Origin: Micrococcus endophyticus
Lineage (GTDB): Bacteria; Actinomycetota; Actinomycetes; Actinomycetales; Micrococcaceae
DNA length: 64,000 bases
Assembly: GCF_014205115.1 (NCBI RefSeq)
Contig: NZ_JACHMW010000001.1
Coordinates: 2,542,001 to 2,606,000, forward strand
Direction: 5' to 3'
Position numbers and translations under genes: made by a program. This document shows positions 7,913-16,196 of this stretch, in pieces (position 1 is the first letter of the stretch; each line of letters opens with the position of its first letter). Under the pieces are notes generated by a model that saw only the letters and a program-made list of their open reading frames with translations, was not told the DNA's origin and did no database searches.

Positions 7913-9043
7913 ATGACTGATGACGCCCAGCCCACGCCCGCCGCGGTCGCGCCGCACAAGAAGGTGGGCATGCTCCCGCCCTATGCCGCCGGCAAGCCGC
8001 CCGTGGCGGTCCCGGGCCTGCGCCCCTACAAGCTGTCCTCCAACGAGAACCCGCACGCGCCGGTGGCCGGCGTCATCGAGCGGGTGCGCGGGGTCGTGAC
8101 CGGCCCCGAGGACGCGCCCAGCACGCTCTGCCGCTACCCGGACACCCTGTCCACGGGGCTGCGCGAGGCCCTGGCCGCGCACTTGGACGTCCCGGCGGAC
8201 GACGTCGTCACCGGCGCCGGCTCCCTCGGCGCCCTCTCCCAGGTCATCACCGCCTTCGCCGGCCACGGCGAGGCCGGCCGCGGCGACGAGGTGATCTTCG
8301 CCTGGCGCAGCTTCGAGGCCTACCCGATCGTGGTGCGCACCGCCGGCGCCGTGGACGTGCAGGTGCCCCTCACCGCGGACCACCGCCACGACCTGCCGGC
8401 CATGCTGGCCGCGATCACGGACCGCACCCGCGTGATCCTGCTGTGCACCCCCAACAACCCGACCGGCCCGGTGCTCACCACCGCCGAGGTCGAGGGCTTC
8501 CTGGCCGAGGTGCCCGAGCACGTGCTCGTGGTCATCGACGAGGCCTACGTGGAGTTCGTCCGGGACGAGGACGCCGTGCGCGGCCTGGACATGTACCGCA
8601 AGCACGCCAACGTGGTGGTGCTGCGCACCTTCTCCAAGGCCCACGGCCTGGCGAACCTGCGCGTGGGCTACTCGGTGTCCCGCCCGGAGATCACGAAGGC
8701 CCTGCGCACCGTGGCCACCCCGTTCGCCGTGTCCACCGTGGCCGAGGAGGCCGCGATCGCCTCCCTCGAGCACCTCGACGAGGTCCTGGAGGGCGTGCAG
8801 CTCGTGGTGGACGAGCGCGAGCGCGTGGCCGCCGCCCTGGCCGAGGCCGGCTGGGACGTGCCCGCCTCCCAGGCCAACTTCGTGTGGCTGCCGCTGGGCG
8901 AGCGCACCGCCGACTTCGCCGCGGCCGCCCAGGCCAAGGCCCTGTCCGTGCGCGCGTTCGCGGGCGAGGGCGTGCGCGTGAGCATCGGCGAGCAGGAGGC
9001 CAACGACCGTTTCCTCGAGGTGGCCCGCGACTTCCTGAAGTGA
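7913..9043 (+). CDS. pat: Histidinol-phosphate / aromatic aminotransferase (HisC-Pat family)
   Basis: PLP-dependent class II aminotransferase (376 residues). Hallmarks are KLSSNENPHAP near residue 45, CTPNNPTGPV, VIDEAYVEFV, and the PLP-binding Lys242 in RTFSKAHGLANLRVGY. The family includes HisC and the actinobacterial phenylalanine aminotransferase Pat. It sits between two IclR regulators inside an aromatic-acid catabolic region and is 9 nt from the downstream one. A role in transaminating aromatic amino acids to feed phenylacetate or hydroxyphenylacetate routes is therefore attractive, but a HisC role cannot be excluded from sequence alone. Confidence 0.85.
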   Translation: MTDDAQPTPAAVAPHKKVGMLPPYAAGKPPVAVPGLRPYKLSSNENPHAPVAGVIERVRGVVTGPEDAPSTLCRYPDTLSTGLREALAAHLDVPADDVVTGAGSLGALSQVITAFAGHGEAGRGDEVIFAWRSFEAYPIVVRTAGAVDVQVPLTADHRHDLPAMLAAITDRTRVILLCTPNNPTGPVLTTAEVEGFLAEVPEHVLVVIDEAYVEFVRDEDAVRGLDMYRKHANVVVLRTFSKAHGLANLRVGYSVSRPEITKALRTVATPFAVSTVAEEAAIASLEHLDEVLEGVQLVVDERERVAAALAEAGWDVPASQANFVWLPLGERTADFAAAAQAKALSVRAFAGEGVRVSIGEQEANDRFLEVARDFLK

Positions 9044-9052
9044 GCCGGTGAC

Positions 9053-9853
9053 GTGAGCGGCACCCTGGACCGGCTGATCCGGATCCTCAGCTCCTTCGAC
9101 GCCGAGCGGCCGGCCATGACCGTGGCCGCGCTGGCCCGGCGCGCCGACCTGCCCCTGCCCACCGCCTACCGGTGGGTGGAGCGGCTGGTCGGCGCCGAGC
9201 TGCTGCAGAAGGACGACGACGGCCTCGTGCGGCCCGGCCTGCGCCTGTGGGAGATGGCCTCCCGCAGCGCCCCGAGCATGTCCCTGGCGCGGACGGCCAT
9301 GCCGTTCCTGGTGGACGTGCAGTCGGTGCTGCGCCAGAACACGCAGCTGGCCGTGCTGGACGACGAGGGCGTGCTCGTGCTCGAGCGGCTCTCCTCGCAG
9401 GGGGCCGTGGTGAACCAGGCCGCCGTGGCGGGGCGGCTGCCCCCGTTCACCACCTCGCTGGGGCTCGTGCTGCTGGCACACTCCCCGGCCGACGTCGCCG
9501 AGCGCTTCATCGCCCGGCACCGCCGCCAGCTGGGCGTCGCCGTCGAGCACCACCCCAGCGAGGCCGGCGGCGCCGCGCCGGCGGGCGCGAGGGTGCGGGT
9601 GACCGCGCCCACGGAGCCGCACCTGCGGGCCCTGCTGGCGGGGATCCGCCGCGAGGGCTACGCGGCCGTGGACGGGGCGCTGGACGAGGAGGCGCGCGGC
9701 ATCGCGGTGCCCGTCACGCGGGCGGACGGCACCGTGGTGGCCGCCCTGGGCGCCGTGGTCCCGTGCGAGGCGCCCTACACGCCGGGCGTGCCGCCGCTGC
9801 TCATGACGGCGGCCCGCGGCATCGCCCGGGCGGTCGGCGGGGATTCTCACTGA
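9053..9853 (+). CDS. IclR-family transcriptional regulator (probable PobR)
   Basis: A 266-residue IclR regulator. The N-terminal winged HTH (residues 2-65: GTLDRLIRILSSFDAERPAMTVAALARRADLPLPTAYRWVERL) is followed by the effector domain (SLARTAMPFLVDVQSVLRQNTQLAVLDDEGVLVLERL; GIAVPVTRADGTVVAALGAVVP). GTG start, 9 nt after the aminotransferase stop. Its last codons overlap a perfect 17-bp palindrome, and pobA begins 127 nt later in the same direction. The position suggests it controls pobA-pca in response to 4-hydroxybenzoate; that is inference. Confidence 0.87.
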   Translation: MSGTLDRLIRILSSFDAERPAMTVAALARRADLPLPTAYRWVERLVGAELLQKDDDGLVRPGLRLWEMASRSAPSMSLARTAMPFLVDVQSVLRQNTQLAVLDDEGVLVLERLSSQGAVVNQAAVAGRLPPFTTSLGLVLLAHSPADVAERFIARHRRQLGVAVEHHPSEAGGAAPAGARVRVTAPTEPHLRALLAGIRREGYAAVDGALDEEARGIAVPVTRADGTVVAALGAVVPCEAPYTPGVPPLLMTAARGIARAVGGDSH

Positions 9854-9860
9854 GTGAGAA
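9844..9860. promoter_or_regulatory. Perfect 17-bp palindrome upstream of pobA
   Basis: TTCTCACT-G-AGTGAGAA is a perfect palindrome that includes the stop codon of the preceding IclR gene and lies about 120 nt before the pobA ATG. Size and symmetry fit an IclR-dimer operator for the pobA-pcaHGBDC transcript. Confidence 0.6.
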
Positions 9861-9980
9861 CGCCCGCCCGCCGACCGTGGCGGACGCCACACGATGGGTG
9901 GGACCACGTCCGGCCGAGGCACCCCTGCGCGGACCGACCGTGGCCGGCCGGACAGGTGACGCCCCCGTCGAAAGGACGCC

Positions 9981-11189
9981 ATGACCCAGCAGCCCGTGAC
10001 CCGCACCCGCGTCGGCATCGTCGGCGGCGGCCCCGCCGGGCTGATGCTCTCCCACCTGCTCTCGAAGCAGGGGATCGACAACGTGGTCCTCGAGTCCCGC
10101 GACCACGAGACCATCGCGAACACCCACCGCGCCGGCATCCTCGAGCAGCCCAGCGTGGACATGCTCACCGGCACCGGCGTGGACGGCCGCGTGAAGACGG
10201 TCGGCGACGAGCACCGCGGCATCTTCCTGCGCTTCGACGGCGAGTCCCACGCCCTGGACTTCCCCGAGCTCGTGGGCGCCACCGTCACCCTCTACGCCCA
10301 GAACGAGGTCTTCGTGGACCTCGCCGCGGCCCGGGAGCGCGACGGCGGCGACGTGCGGTTCGAGACCGAGGTCGTCGAGGTCCTGGACATCGACTCGGAC
10401 ACCCCCGGCGTGCGCTTCCGCTCCGTGGCCGGCGGCGAGCAGGGCCCCGTGGAGGAGCTGCGCTGCGACATCCTCGTGGGCGCGGACGGCTCCCGCTCCA
10501 CCGTGCGCAAGGCCCTGCAGGCCGGCACCGAGGGCAAGGACTACTTCACCGCGTACCCGTTCGCGTGGTTCGGCATCCTCGCCGAGGCCCCGAAGTCCTC
10601 GCCCGAGCTGATCTACGCCCGCTCCGAGCACGGCTTCGGCTTGATCTCCCAGCGCTCCGAGACCGTGCAGCGCATGTACTTCCAGTGCGACCCCGCCACC
10701 CGCGTCGAGGACTGGTCCGACGACCGGATCTGGGAGCGCCTGCAGAAGATCGTGGCCGGCCCGGACGGCCTCACCCTCAAGACCGGGCCCATCATCGACA
10801 AGACCGTGCTGGGCTTCCGCTCCTTCGTGCGCACGCCGATGGACCACCGCAACGTCTTCCTCGCCGGCGACGCCGGGCACACCGTCCCGCCGACCGGCGC
10901 CAAGGGCCTGAACCTCGCCTTCGCGGACGTGCGGGTGCTGTTCGAGGCGCTGGACTCGTGGGCCTCCACCGGCTCCCGCGACCTGCTGGACGCCTACTCG
11001 GACACCGTGCTGGCCCGCGTGTGGAAGGCCCAGAACTTCTCGTCTTGGATGACCACCATGCTCCACGCCCGCCCCGAGGCCTCGGAGTTCGAGGACATGC
11101 GCGTGCGCGGCGAGCTGCTCAACGTGGTCAGCTCCCGGTTCGGCCAGCAGTACCTGGCCGAGCAGTACACCGGTTGGCCGCACCGCTGA
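9981..11189 (+). CDS. pobA: 4-hydroxybenzoate 3-monooxygenase PobA
   Basis: FAD/NAD(P)H-dependent hydroxylase converting 4-hydroxybenzoate to protocatechuate. The 402 residues match PobA (about 394). FAD motif GGGPAG is at 15-20, the GADGSRSTVRK motif lies near 170, and GDAGHTVPPTGAKGLNLAFADV starts near 295. The substrate-side segments THRAGILEQPSVDML and FTAYPFAWFGILAEAPKSSPELIYARSEHGFGL are characteristic of para-hydroxybenzoate hydroxylases. GAAAGGA ribosome site precedes the ATG. pcaH starts 44 nt downstream, so product formation and ring cleavage are co-expressed. Confidence 0.96.
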   Translation: MTQQPVTRTRVGIVGGGPAGLMLSHLLSKQGIDNVVLESRDHETIANTHRAGILEQPSVDMLTGTGVDGRVKTVGDEHRGIFLRFDGESHALDFPELVGATVTLYAQNEVFVDLAAARERDGGDVRFETEVVEVLDIDSDTPGVRFRSVAGGEQGPVEELRCDILVGADGSRSTVRKALQAGTEGKDYFTAYPFAWFGILAEAPKSSPELIYARSEHGFGLISQRSETVQRMYFQCDPATRVEDWSDDRIWERLQKIVAGPDGLTLKTGPIIDKTVLGFRSFVRTPMDHRNVFLAGDAGHTVPPTGAKGLNLAFADVRVLFEALDSWASTGSRDLLDAYSDTVLARVWKAQNFSSWMTTMLHARPEASEFEDMRVRGELLNVVSSRFGQQYLAEQYTGWPHR

Positions 11190-11233
11190 GCCGCCTCCAC
11201 CACCCCAGACCCTCGGAAGAGAGAGGAGCCCAC

Positions 11234-12049
11234 GTGAGCGACCCCGTGCAGAAGCAGGACGACGACACGTTCGACAACGCCCGCGTGCTCGACCCCGCGG
11301 CCACCCAGGACTCCCAGGAGCAGATCAGCGAGGAGATGGCGGCCGTCCACGGCCAGGCCTCGGGCGAGACCCAGCCGCGCCTGGACTTCCCGCCGTACCG
11401 CTCCTCCGTGTTCCGCCACCCCACCAAGTCGATGGCGCACGCGGACCCGGAGAGCATCGAGCTGTGGTCCCCGGCCTTCGGCCACCGGGACGTGCACCAG
11501 CTCGAGTCCGACCTCACGGTGGGCCAGAACGGCGAGCCCATCGGCGAGCGCATCAAGGTGCGCGGCCGCGTGCTCGACGGCCAGGGCCGCCCCGTGCGGG
11601 GCCAGCTCGTGGAGATCTGGCAGGCCAACGCCGCCGGCCGGTACGTGCACAAGCGCGACCAGCACCCGGCGCCGCTGGACCCGAACTTCACCGGTGTGGG
11701 CCGCACCATCACGGACGACCGCGGCTTCTACGAGTTCACCACCATCAAGCCGGCGCCGTACCCGTGGAAGAACCACCACAACGCGTGGCGCCCGGCCCAC
11801 ATCCACTTCTCGCTGTTCGGCACGGACTTCACCCAGCGCATGATCACCCAGATGTACTTCCCGGGCGATCCCCTGTTCTCGCTGGACCCGATCTACCAGG
11901 GCATCACGGACCAGAAGGCCCGCGACCGCCTGGTGGCCACCTACGACCACTCGGTCTCCGAGCACGAGTGGAACACCGGCTACTACTGGGACATCGTGCT
12001 CACGGGCAGCCACCGCACCTGGATGGAAGACGAGGAGGGCGATCACTGA
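11234..12049 (+). CDS. pcaH: Protocatechuate 3,4-dioxygenase beta subunit PcaH
   Basis: Catalytic Fe(III) subunit of the intradiol dioxygenase that opens protocatechuate to 3-carboxy-cis,cis-muconate. GTG start with GAGAGGAG ribosome site; 271 residues. All four iron ligands are present with Pseudomonas spacing: Tyr137 (GRYVHK), Tyr176 (APYPWKN), His189 and His191 (WRPAHIHFS), matching Tyr408, Tyr447, His460 and His462 of P. putida. The N-terminal 45 residues are an acidic extension. Its stop overlaps the pcaG ATG by one base (TGATG). Confidence 0.96.
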   Translation: MSDPVQKQDDDTFDNARVLDPAATQDSQEQISEEMAAVHGQASGETQPRLDFPPYRSSVFRHPTKSMAHADPESIELWSPAFGHRDVHQLESDLTVGQNGEPIGERIKVRGRVLDGQGRPVRGQLVEIWQANAAGRYVHKRDQHPAPLDPNFTGVGRTITDDRGFYEFTTIKPAPYPWKNHHNAWRPAHIHFSLFGTDFTQRMITQMYFPGDPLFSLDPIYQGITDQKARDRLVATYDHSVSEHEWNTGYYWDIVLTGSHRTWMEDEEGDH

Positions 12050-12696
12050 TGCGGATCGACGAGAACAGCGAGCGCGACGCGCAGGGCCGGCTCATCCCGA
12101 CCCCCGGCCAGACCATCGGCCCGTTCTTCGGCTACGCCGACGGCTACGAGCAGGTCCACCTGCCCTTCCGTGACGGCCAGAACCTGGTGCCCCCGGGCCG
12201 CGCGGACGCGCTGCGCCTCACCGGCACCGTGTACGACGGCAACGGGGACCCGATCCCGGACGCCATGCTGGAGATCTGGCAGGCGGACGCCCAGGGCGTC
12301 ATCTCCCAGGAGGACGGCTCCCTCGTGCGCGACGGCTTCACCTTCACCGGGTGGGGCCGCGGCACCGTGGACAACGTGGGCACCTACACCTTCTCCACGG
12401 TGGAGCCCGGCGCCACGGGCGAGGGCAAGGCACGGTTCATCAGCCTCGTGGTCTTCGCCCGCGGCCTGCTGAACAAGCTCCACACGCGCGTCTACCTGCC
12501 GGAGGACACGGAGGCCCTCGCGGCCGACCCCCTGCTGCAGTCCCTGCCCGAGGAGCGCCGCCGCACCCTGATCGCCGAGCGTCTCGACGACGGTTCGCTG
12601 CGGTTCGACGTGTGGATCCAGGGCCGCGGGGAGCACGCGGACAGGGAGACCGTGTTCCTGCAGTTCCCCGGCATCGAGTACCCGCAGCACGACTGA
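12049..12696 (+). CDS. pcaG: Protocatechuate 3,4-dioxygenase alpha subunit PcaG
   Basis: Structural alpha subunit that completes the protocatechuate dioxygenase with PcaH. The 215-residue protein opens with the alpha-subunit signature TPGQTIGPFFGYA and keeps the intradiol fold (DALRLTGTVYDGNGDPIPDAMLEIWQADAQG; NKLHTRVYLPEDTEA), but lacks the HxH iron-ligand pair of PcaH, as expected. The ATG overlaps the pcaH stop and its stop overlaps the pcaB start in the same TGATG manner. Confidence 0.95.
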   Translation: MRIDENSERDAQGRLIPTPGQTIGPFFGYADGYEQVHLPFRDGQNLVPPGRADALRLTGTVYDGNGDPIPDAMLEIWQADAQGVISQEDGSLVRDGFTFTGWGRGTVDNVGTYTFSTVEPGATGEGKARFISLVVFARGLLNKLHTRVYLPEDTEALAADPLLQSLPEERRRTLIAERLDDGSLRFDVWIQGRGEHADRETVFLQFPGIEYPQHD

Positions 12697-14123
12697 TGCC
12701 GGACATGGACGACCTGGACCTCAGCGCCGACGCCGGCCTGCTCAACCCCGCCTGGGCGGGCAGGCCGGTGGCCCGCGCCACCGCGGACCGCGCGTTCCTG
12801 CAGCGCATGCTCGAGGTGGAGGCCGCCTGGGTGGCGGTCCTCGCCGCGCACGGGCTGGCCACCGACGAGCAGGCCCGGCAGGCCGAGGAGGCCTGCGACC
12901 CGGCCGGCTACGACCTCGTGGCGCTCGCGCGCGCCGCGCAGGGCGGCGGCAACCCGCTGATCCCCGCGCTCAAGGCGCTGCGTGAGCGGCTGCCGGCCGG
13001 CTCGACCGCCGTGCACATGGGCGCCACGAGCCAGGACGTCATCGACACCGCGCTCATGGCCATGGCGGCCGAGGTGGGCCGGGACCTCGGCGAGGACCTG
13101 CGCGGCCTCGCCGCGGCCCTGGCAGGGCTCGCGCGCGAGCACCGGGGCACGCCCATGGTCGCCCGGTCCCTGGCGCAGCACTCGCTGCCGTCCACCTTCG
13201 GGCTGCGCGCGGCGAACTGGCTCGACGCCGTCGGGCAGGCCGCGCAGCGCCTCGAGCGCGCCACCGCGGCCCTGCCCGTGCAGTGGGGCGGCGCGGCGGG
13301 CACCATGGCCTCGCTCGCCGGCCACGTGGACCGAGCGCACCGCGCCGGCCGCCTGGACGAGTCCGTCACCGTGTTCACGCTCGTGGAGGACCTCGCCGCC
13401 CGCCTCGGGCTCAGCGCCCCCGCCGGCCCCTGGGACACCAACCGCATGGCGGTGACCGGCGTGGCGGCCGCGCTCGCGGACGTCGCGGCGGCGTGCGGCA
13501 AGATCGCCAACGACGTGCTGCTCTCCTCCCGGATCGAGAACGGCGAGCTCGGCGAGCCCCTCGCGGCCGGCCGCGGCGGCTCCTCGGCCATGCCGCACAA
13601 GCAGAACCCCGTGCTCTCCGTGCTCGTGCACTCCGCGGCGCTGTCCGCGCCGGGGATGCTCGCGCAGGTCTACACGGCCGCCGGCGCCGCCAACGACGAG
13701 CGCCCGGACGGCGCGTGGCACGCCGAGTGGCCGGCCCTGCGCCAGCTGCTGCGCGTGGCCGGCGGCGCCGCCTCCCTCACCCGCGAGCTCGCCGAGGGCC
13801 TGCGCGTGAACGCGGACCGCATGGCGGAGAACCTCGCCCGGACCGGCCCCGTGCTCGTCTCCGAGCGACTCATGGCCGAGCTGGCCCCGGCGATCGACGA
13901 GGCGTCCGGGGATCCCGGCGCGGGCAAGGCCGCGATCCAGGGCGCCGTGGACGACTCCCTCGCCGGCCGCGGCGACTTCCGCGCGCTGCTGCGCGAGGCC
14001 GTGCCGGACACCGTCTCGGACGACCGCCTCGACGAGCTGCTCGACCCCGCCGGGTACACCGGCGAGGCCGGCGCGCTCGTGGACCGCATCCTCGCCGCCC
14101 ACGCCGAGCTGATCGACGCCTGA
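12696..14123 (+). CDS. pcaB: 3-carboxy-cis,cis-muconate cycloisomerase PcaB
   Basis: Fumarase/aspartase-superfamily enzyme converting 3-carboxymuconate to gamma-carboxymuconolactone. The 475 residues contain the superfamily signature GSSAMPHKQNP at 295-305, the HMGATSQDVIDTA catalytic loop, and the TPMVARSLAQHSLP region typical of PcaB. Start chosen at the ATG overlapping the pcaG stop. An 88-nt gap with an imperfect GC-rich dyad (about 14130-14180) separates it from pcaD. Confidence 0.94.
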   Translation: MPDMDDLDLSADAGLLNPAWAGRPVARATADRAFLQRMLEVEAAWVAVLAAHGLATDEQARQAEEACDPAGYDLVALARAAQGGGNPLIPALKALRERLPAGSTAVHMGATSQDVIDTALMAMAAEVGRDLGEDLRGLAAALAGLAREHRGTPMVARSLAQHSLPSTFGLRAANWLDAVGQAAQRLERATAALPVQWGGAAGTMASLAGHVDRAHRAGRLDESVTVFTLVEDLAARLGLSAPAGPWDTNRMAVTGVAAALADVAAACGKIANDVLLSSRIENGELGEPLAAGRGGSSAMPHKQNPVLSVLVHSAALSAPGMLAQVYTAAGAANDERPDGAWHAEWPALRQLLRVAGGAASLTRELAEGLRVNADRMAENLARTGPVLVSERLMAELAPAIDEASGDPGAGKAAIQGAVDDSLAGRGDFRALLREAVPDTVSDDRLDELLDPAGYTGEAGALVDRILAAHAELIDA

Positions 14124-14211
14124 CCGGCGCGCCCGGCGTGCGCGTCCCCCGGCCAGGCCGGAGACGCCGCGCCGGGCCCGCCCCCGACCCTCCAGAGGAA
14201 GGACCCTCCCC

Positions 14212-15027
14212 ATGGCCCAGCCCACCGTCACCACCACCCTCCTGAAGGCGGCCGAGTCGTCCGCGCGCGTGCTCCTGGTCGGCGCCGGCCTCGGCACCGG
14301 CGTGCACGCCCTGTGGTCCCTCGCCGCGCAGCGGATGGCCGAGGACACCCTCGTCATCGGCTACGACCTGCCCGGCCACGGCGCCTCCGCGCCCCACGCC
14401 GAGCCGTTCACGATCGCCGAGCTGGCCGACGCCGTCGTCGCCGCCGTGGCGCGCCTGAAGGACGAGGGCGCGATCCCCGCCGACGTGCCCCTGGCCTACG
14501 CGGGCGTGTCCCTCAACGGCTGCGTGGCCCTGCAGCTCGCCCTCGAGCACGCGGACGTGGTCTCCGGCGTGGCCGTGGTCTGCTCCGCCGCGAAGATCGG
14601 CGAGGCGAAGGCCTGGCACGAGCGCGCCGAGCTCGTGGAGAAGGCCGGCACCCCCACCATGGTGGCCGGCTCCGCCGAGCGCTGGTTCGCCCCCGGGTTC
14701 ATCGAGCGCCACCCCGAGCGCACCACGGACCTGCTGCACACGCTGCAGGAGGCCGACCGCCACTCCTACGCCCGCCTGTGCGAGGCCCTCGCCGGCTTCG
14801 ACGTGCGCGAACGCCTCGGCGAGATCCGCGTGCCCGTGCTGACCGTCCACGGCGCGCACGACGCCGTCACCCCGCCGGCCGCCGGCGAGGAGATCGCCGC
14901 CGCCGTGCCGGGGACCACCGTCGTCGCGCTCGACGACGCCGCCCACCAGGCCCCGCTCGAGCAGCCCGTGGCCACCGCCGAGGCGCTCGCCGCGTTCCTG
15001 ACGACCGTGCAGGAGGCGGCCAAGTGA
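14212..15027 (+). CDS. pcaD: 3-oxoadipate enol-lactonase PcaD
   Basis: Alpha/beta hydrolase (271 residues) opening beta-ketoadipate enol-lactone. It has the family's GYDLPGHGAS oxyanion-side motif, a nucleophile elbow at Ser100 (AGVSLNG), a charge-relay Asp in HGAHDAVTP and His in DDAAHQAPLEQP. The elbow reads G-V-S-L-N-G instead of the usual G-x-S-x-G, so Asn replaces the small residue at Nu+2; this is unusual but may be tolerated. GAGGAAGGA ribosome site. The stop overlaps pcaC by 4 nt. Confidence 0.9.
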   Translation: MAQPTVTTTLLKAAESSARVLLVGAGLGTGVHALWSLAAQRMAEDTLVIGYDLPGHGASAPHAEPFTIAELADAVVAAVARLKDEGAIPADVPLAYAGVSLNGCVALQLALEHADVVSGVAVVCSAAKIGEAKAWHERAELVEKAGTPTMVAGSAERWFAPGFIERHPERTTDLLHTLQEADRHSYARLCEALAGFDVRERLGEIRVPVLTVHGAHDAVTPPAAGEEIAAAVPGTTVVALDDAAHQAPLEQPVATAEALAAFLTTVQEAAK

Positions 15028-15500
15028 GCGGCGGGCGGACGGAGCACGCCGGCGGCGCGGACGCCGGGCAGACCCCCCTCGGCCACCAGATGGAGCGCAC
15101 CTCCCAGGAGATCCTCGACGCCGGCATGGCCGTGCGCCGCGAGGTCCTCGGGGACGCCCACGTGGACCGCGCCGAGGCGAAGAAGGACGCGACCACCGAG
15201 GACTTCCAGAACCTCATCTCCCGGTACGCGTGGGGCACCATCTGGACCCGCCCCGGCCTGGACCGGCGGATGCGCTCGGCCGTGACCATCACGGCCATGG
15301 TCTCCGGCGGCTACTGGGAGGAGTGCGCCATGCACCTGCGCGCCGCCCTGCGCAACGGGCTGAGCCGGGACGAGATCAAGGAGATCCTGCTGCAGACGGC
15401 GATCTACTCCTCGGTGCCGGCCGCGAACGTCGCGTTCAAGCTGGCCCAGGAGGTCTTCGCGCAGGTGGACGAGGACCTGGCGGCCGGCCGGCCGCTCTGA
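15024..15500 (+). CDS. pcaC: 4-carboxymuconolactone decarboxylase PcaC
   Basis: Decarboxylates gamma-carboxymuconolactone to the enol-lactone used by PcaD. The 158-residue product has the CMD-fold core (GMAVRREVLGDAHVDRAEA; DFQNLISRYAWGTIWTRPGLDRRMRSAVTITAM; NGLSRDEIKEILLQTAIYSSVPAANVAFKLA). GTG start overlaps the pcaD stop (GTGA). In some actinobacteria PcaC and PcaD are fused as PcaL; here they are separate but coupled, in the D-C order of the fusion reversed. Last gene of the pobA-pcaHGBDC run, followed by a hairpin. Confidence 0.94.
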   Translation: MSGGRTEHAGGADAGQTPLGHQMERTSQEILDAGMAVRREVLGDAHVDRAEAKKDATTEDFQNLISRYAWGTIWTRPGLDRRMRSAVTITAMVSGGYWEECAMHLRAALRNGLSRDEIKEILLQTAIYSSVPAANVAFKLAQEVFAQVDEDLAAGRPL

Positions 15501-15525
15501 GTCCCGCGAGGACCACCGCGACGCA

Positions 15526-15551
15526 CCGCCCCCGGCTCCGGCCGGGGGCGG
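15526..15551. terminator. Hairpin terminator after pcaC
   Basis: CCGCCCCCGGC (15526-15536) pairs perfectly with GCCGGGGGCGG (15541-15551) around a 4-nt loop, between the convergent ends of pcaC (+) and the HPP-family gene (-). Confidence 0.75.
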
Positions 15552-15558
15552 CGCCGTC

Positions 15559-16098
15559 TCAGGCCGGGGGCGGCGGGGGCCCGATGACCCGCCACATCAG
15601 GCGGCGGTAGAGCAGGGCGCACGCGGTGAGCACGAGCGCGCCGGAGAGGATCGGGGCGAGCAGGTAGTCCCAGCCGGCCTCCACGAGCATCACGGCCAGC
15701 GCCGTGGCCCCTGCCGGGGCGTGGATGACCCGCAGCCCGGCCATCACCCCCATGGCCAGCCCCATCCCGGCCGCGAGCGAGTACCAGGCCAGCGGCAGGA
15801 CCGAGGACACCGCGATCCCGCACGCGGCGGCGGCCACGTGCCCCACGAGCACGTTGGCCGGGTGCGAGTGCGGGCCGTGCGGCACGAGGAACACCAGCAC
15901 GCAGGACGAGCCGAACGCGCCCACGAGCAGGGGCACGGAGGTCAGGTCCTGCCCGATGCTGAGCGTGGCGATCGTGGCGGCGCCGGCCAGGGACGCGGCC
16001 AGGATGACGTGCCAGGGCAGGCGGGGCAGCAGCGGACGGCGCCACGGGTCCAGGAGCCGGGGGCGGCGCAGGCCCGGCACGCGGGACAGGCGGGACAT
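15559..16098 (-). CDS. HPP-family integral membrane protein
   Basis: A 179-residue membrane protein with about four transmembrane helices (WHVILAASLAGAATIATLSI; VPLLVGAFGSSCVLVFLV; ALAVMLVEAGW region; LLAPILSGALVLTACALLY). HPP-family proteins are named for an HPP motif in a re-entrant loop before GATAL; here the equivalent segment is VIHAPAGATAL, with Ala in place of the first Pro. Plant members transport nitrite in plastids, but bacterial functions are poorly known. It faces pcaC tail-to-tail and its own promoter side faces the IclR gene's 3' end, so no pathway link is implied. Confidence 0.75.
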   Translation of the reverse strand: MSRLSRVPGLRRPRLLDPWRRPLLPRLPWHVILAASLAGAATIATLSIGQDLTSVPLLVGAFGSSCVLVFLVPHGPHSHPANVLVGHVAAAACGIAVSSVLPLAWYSLAAGMGLAMGVMAGLRVIHAPAGATALAVMLVEAGWDYLLAPILSGALVLTACALLYRRLMWRVIGPPPPPA

Positions 16099-16158
16099 CC
16101 TGGCTCCTTCTCCTCGGCGGTGGGCCCCTCCAGGGTAGGTCGCGGGCGCGGCCGAGGC

Positions 16159-16181
16159 CGGTCCCGGGGCGGGCGGGACCG
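16159..16181. terminator. Weak hairpin downstream of the third IclR gene
   Basis: CGGTCCC (16159-16165) and GGGACCG (16175-16181) form a 7-bp stem just beyond the stop at 16197 of the minus-strand regulator. Confidence 0.45.
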
Positions 16182-16196
16182 ACTGTGACGGCCGGA

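Noticed and set aside
7754-10288. An 844-codon minus-strand frame across the IclR, aminotransferase and pobA region
   Set aside because: It covers several well-supported genes on the other strand and has no recognisable motif.
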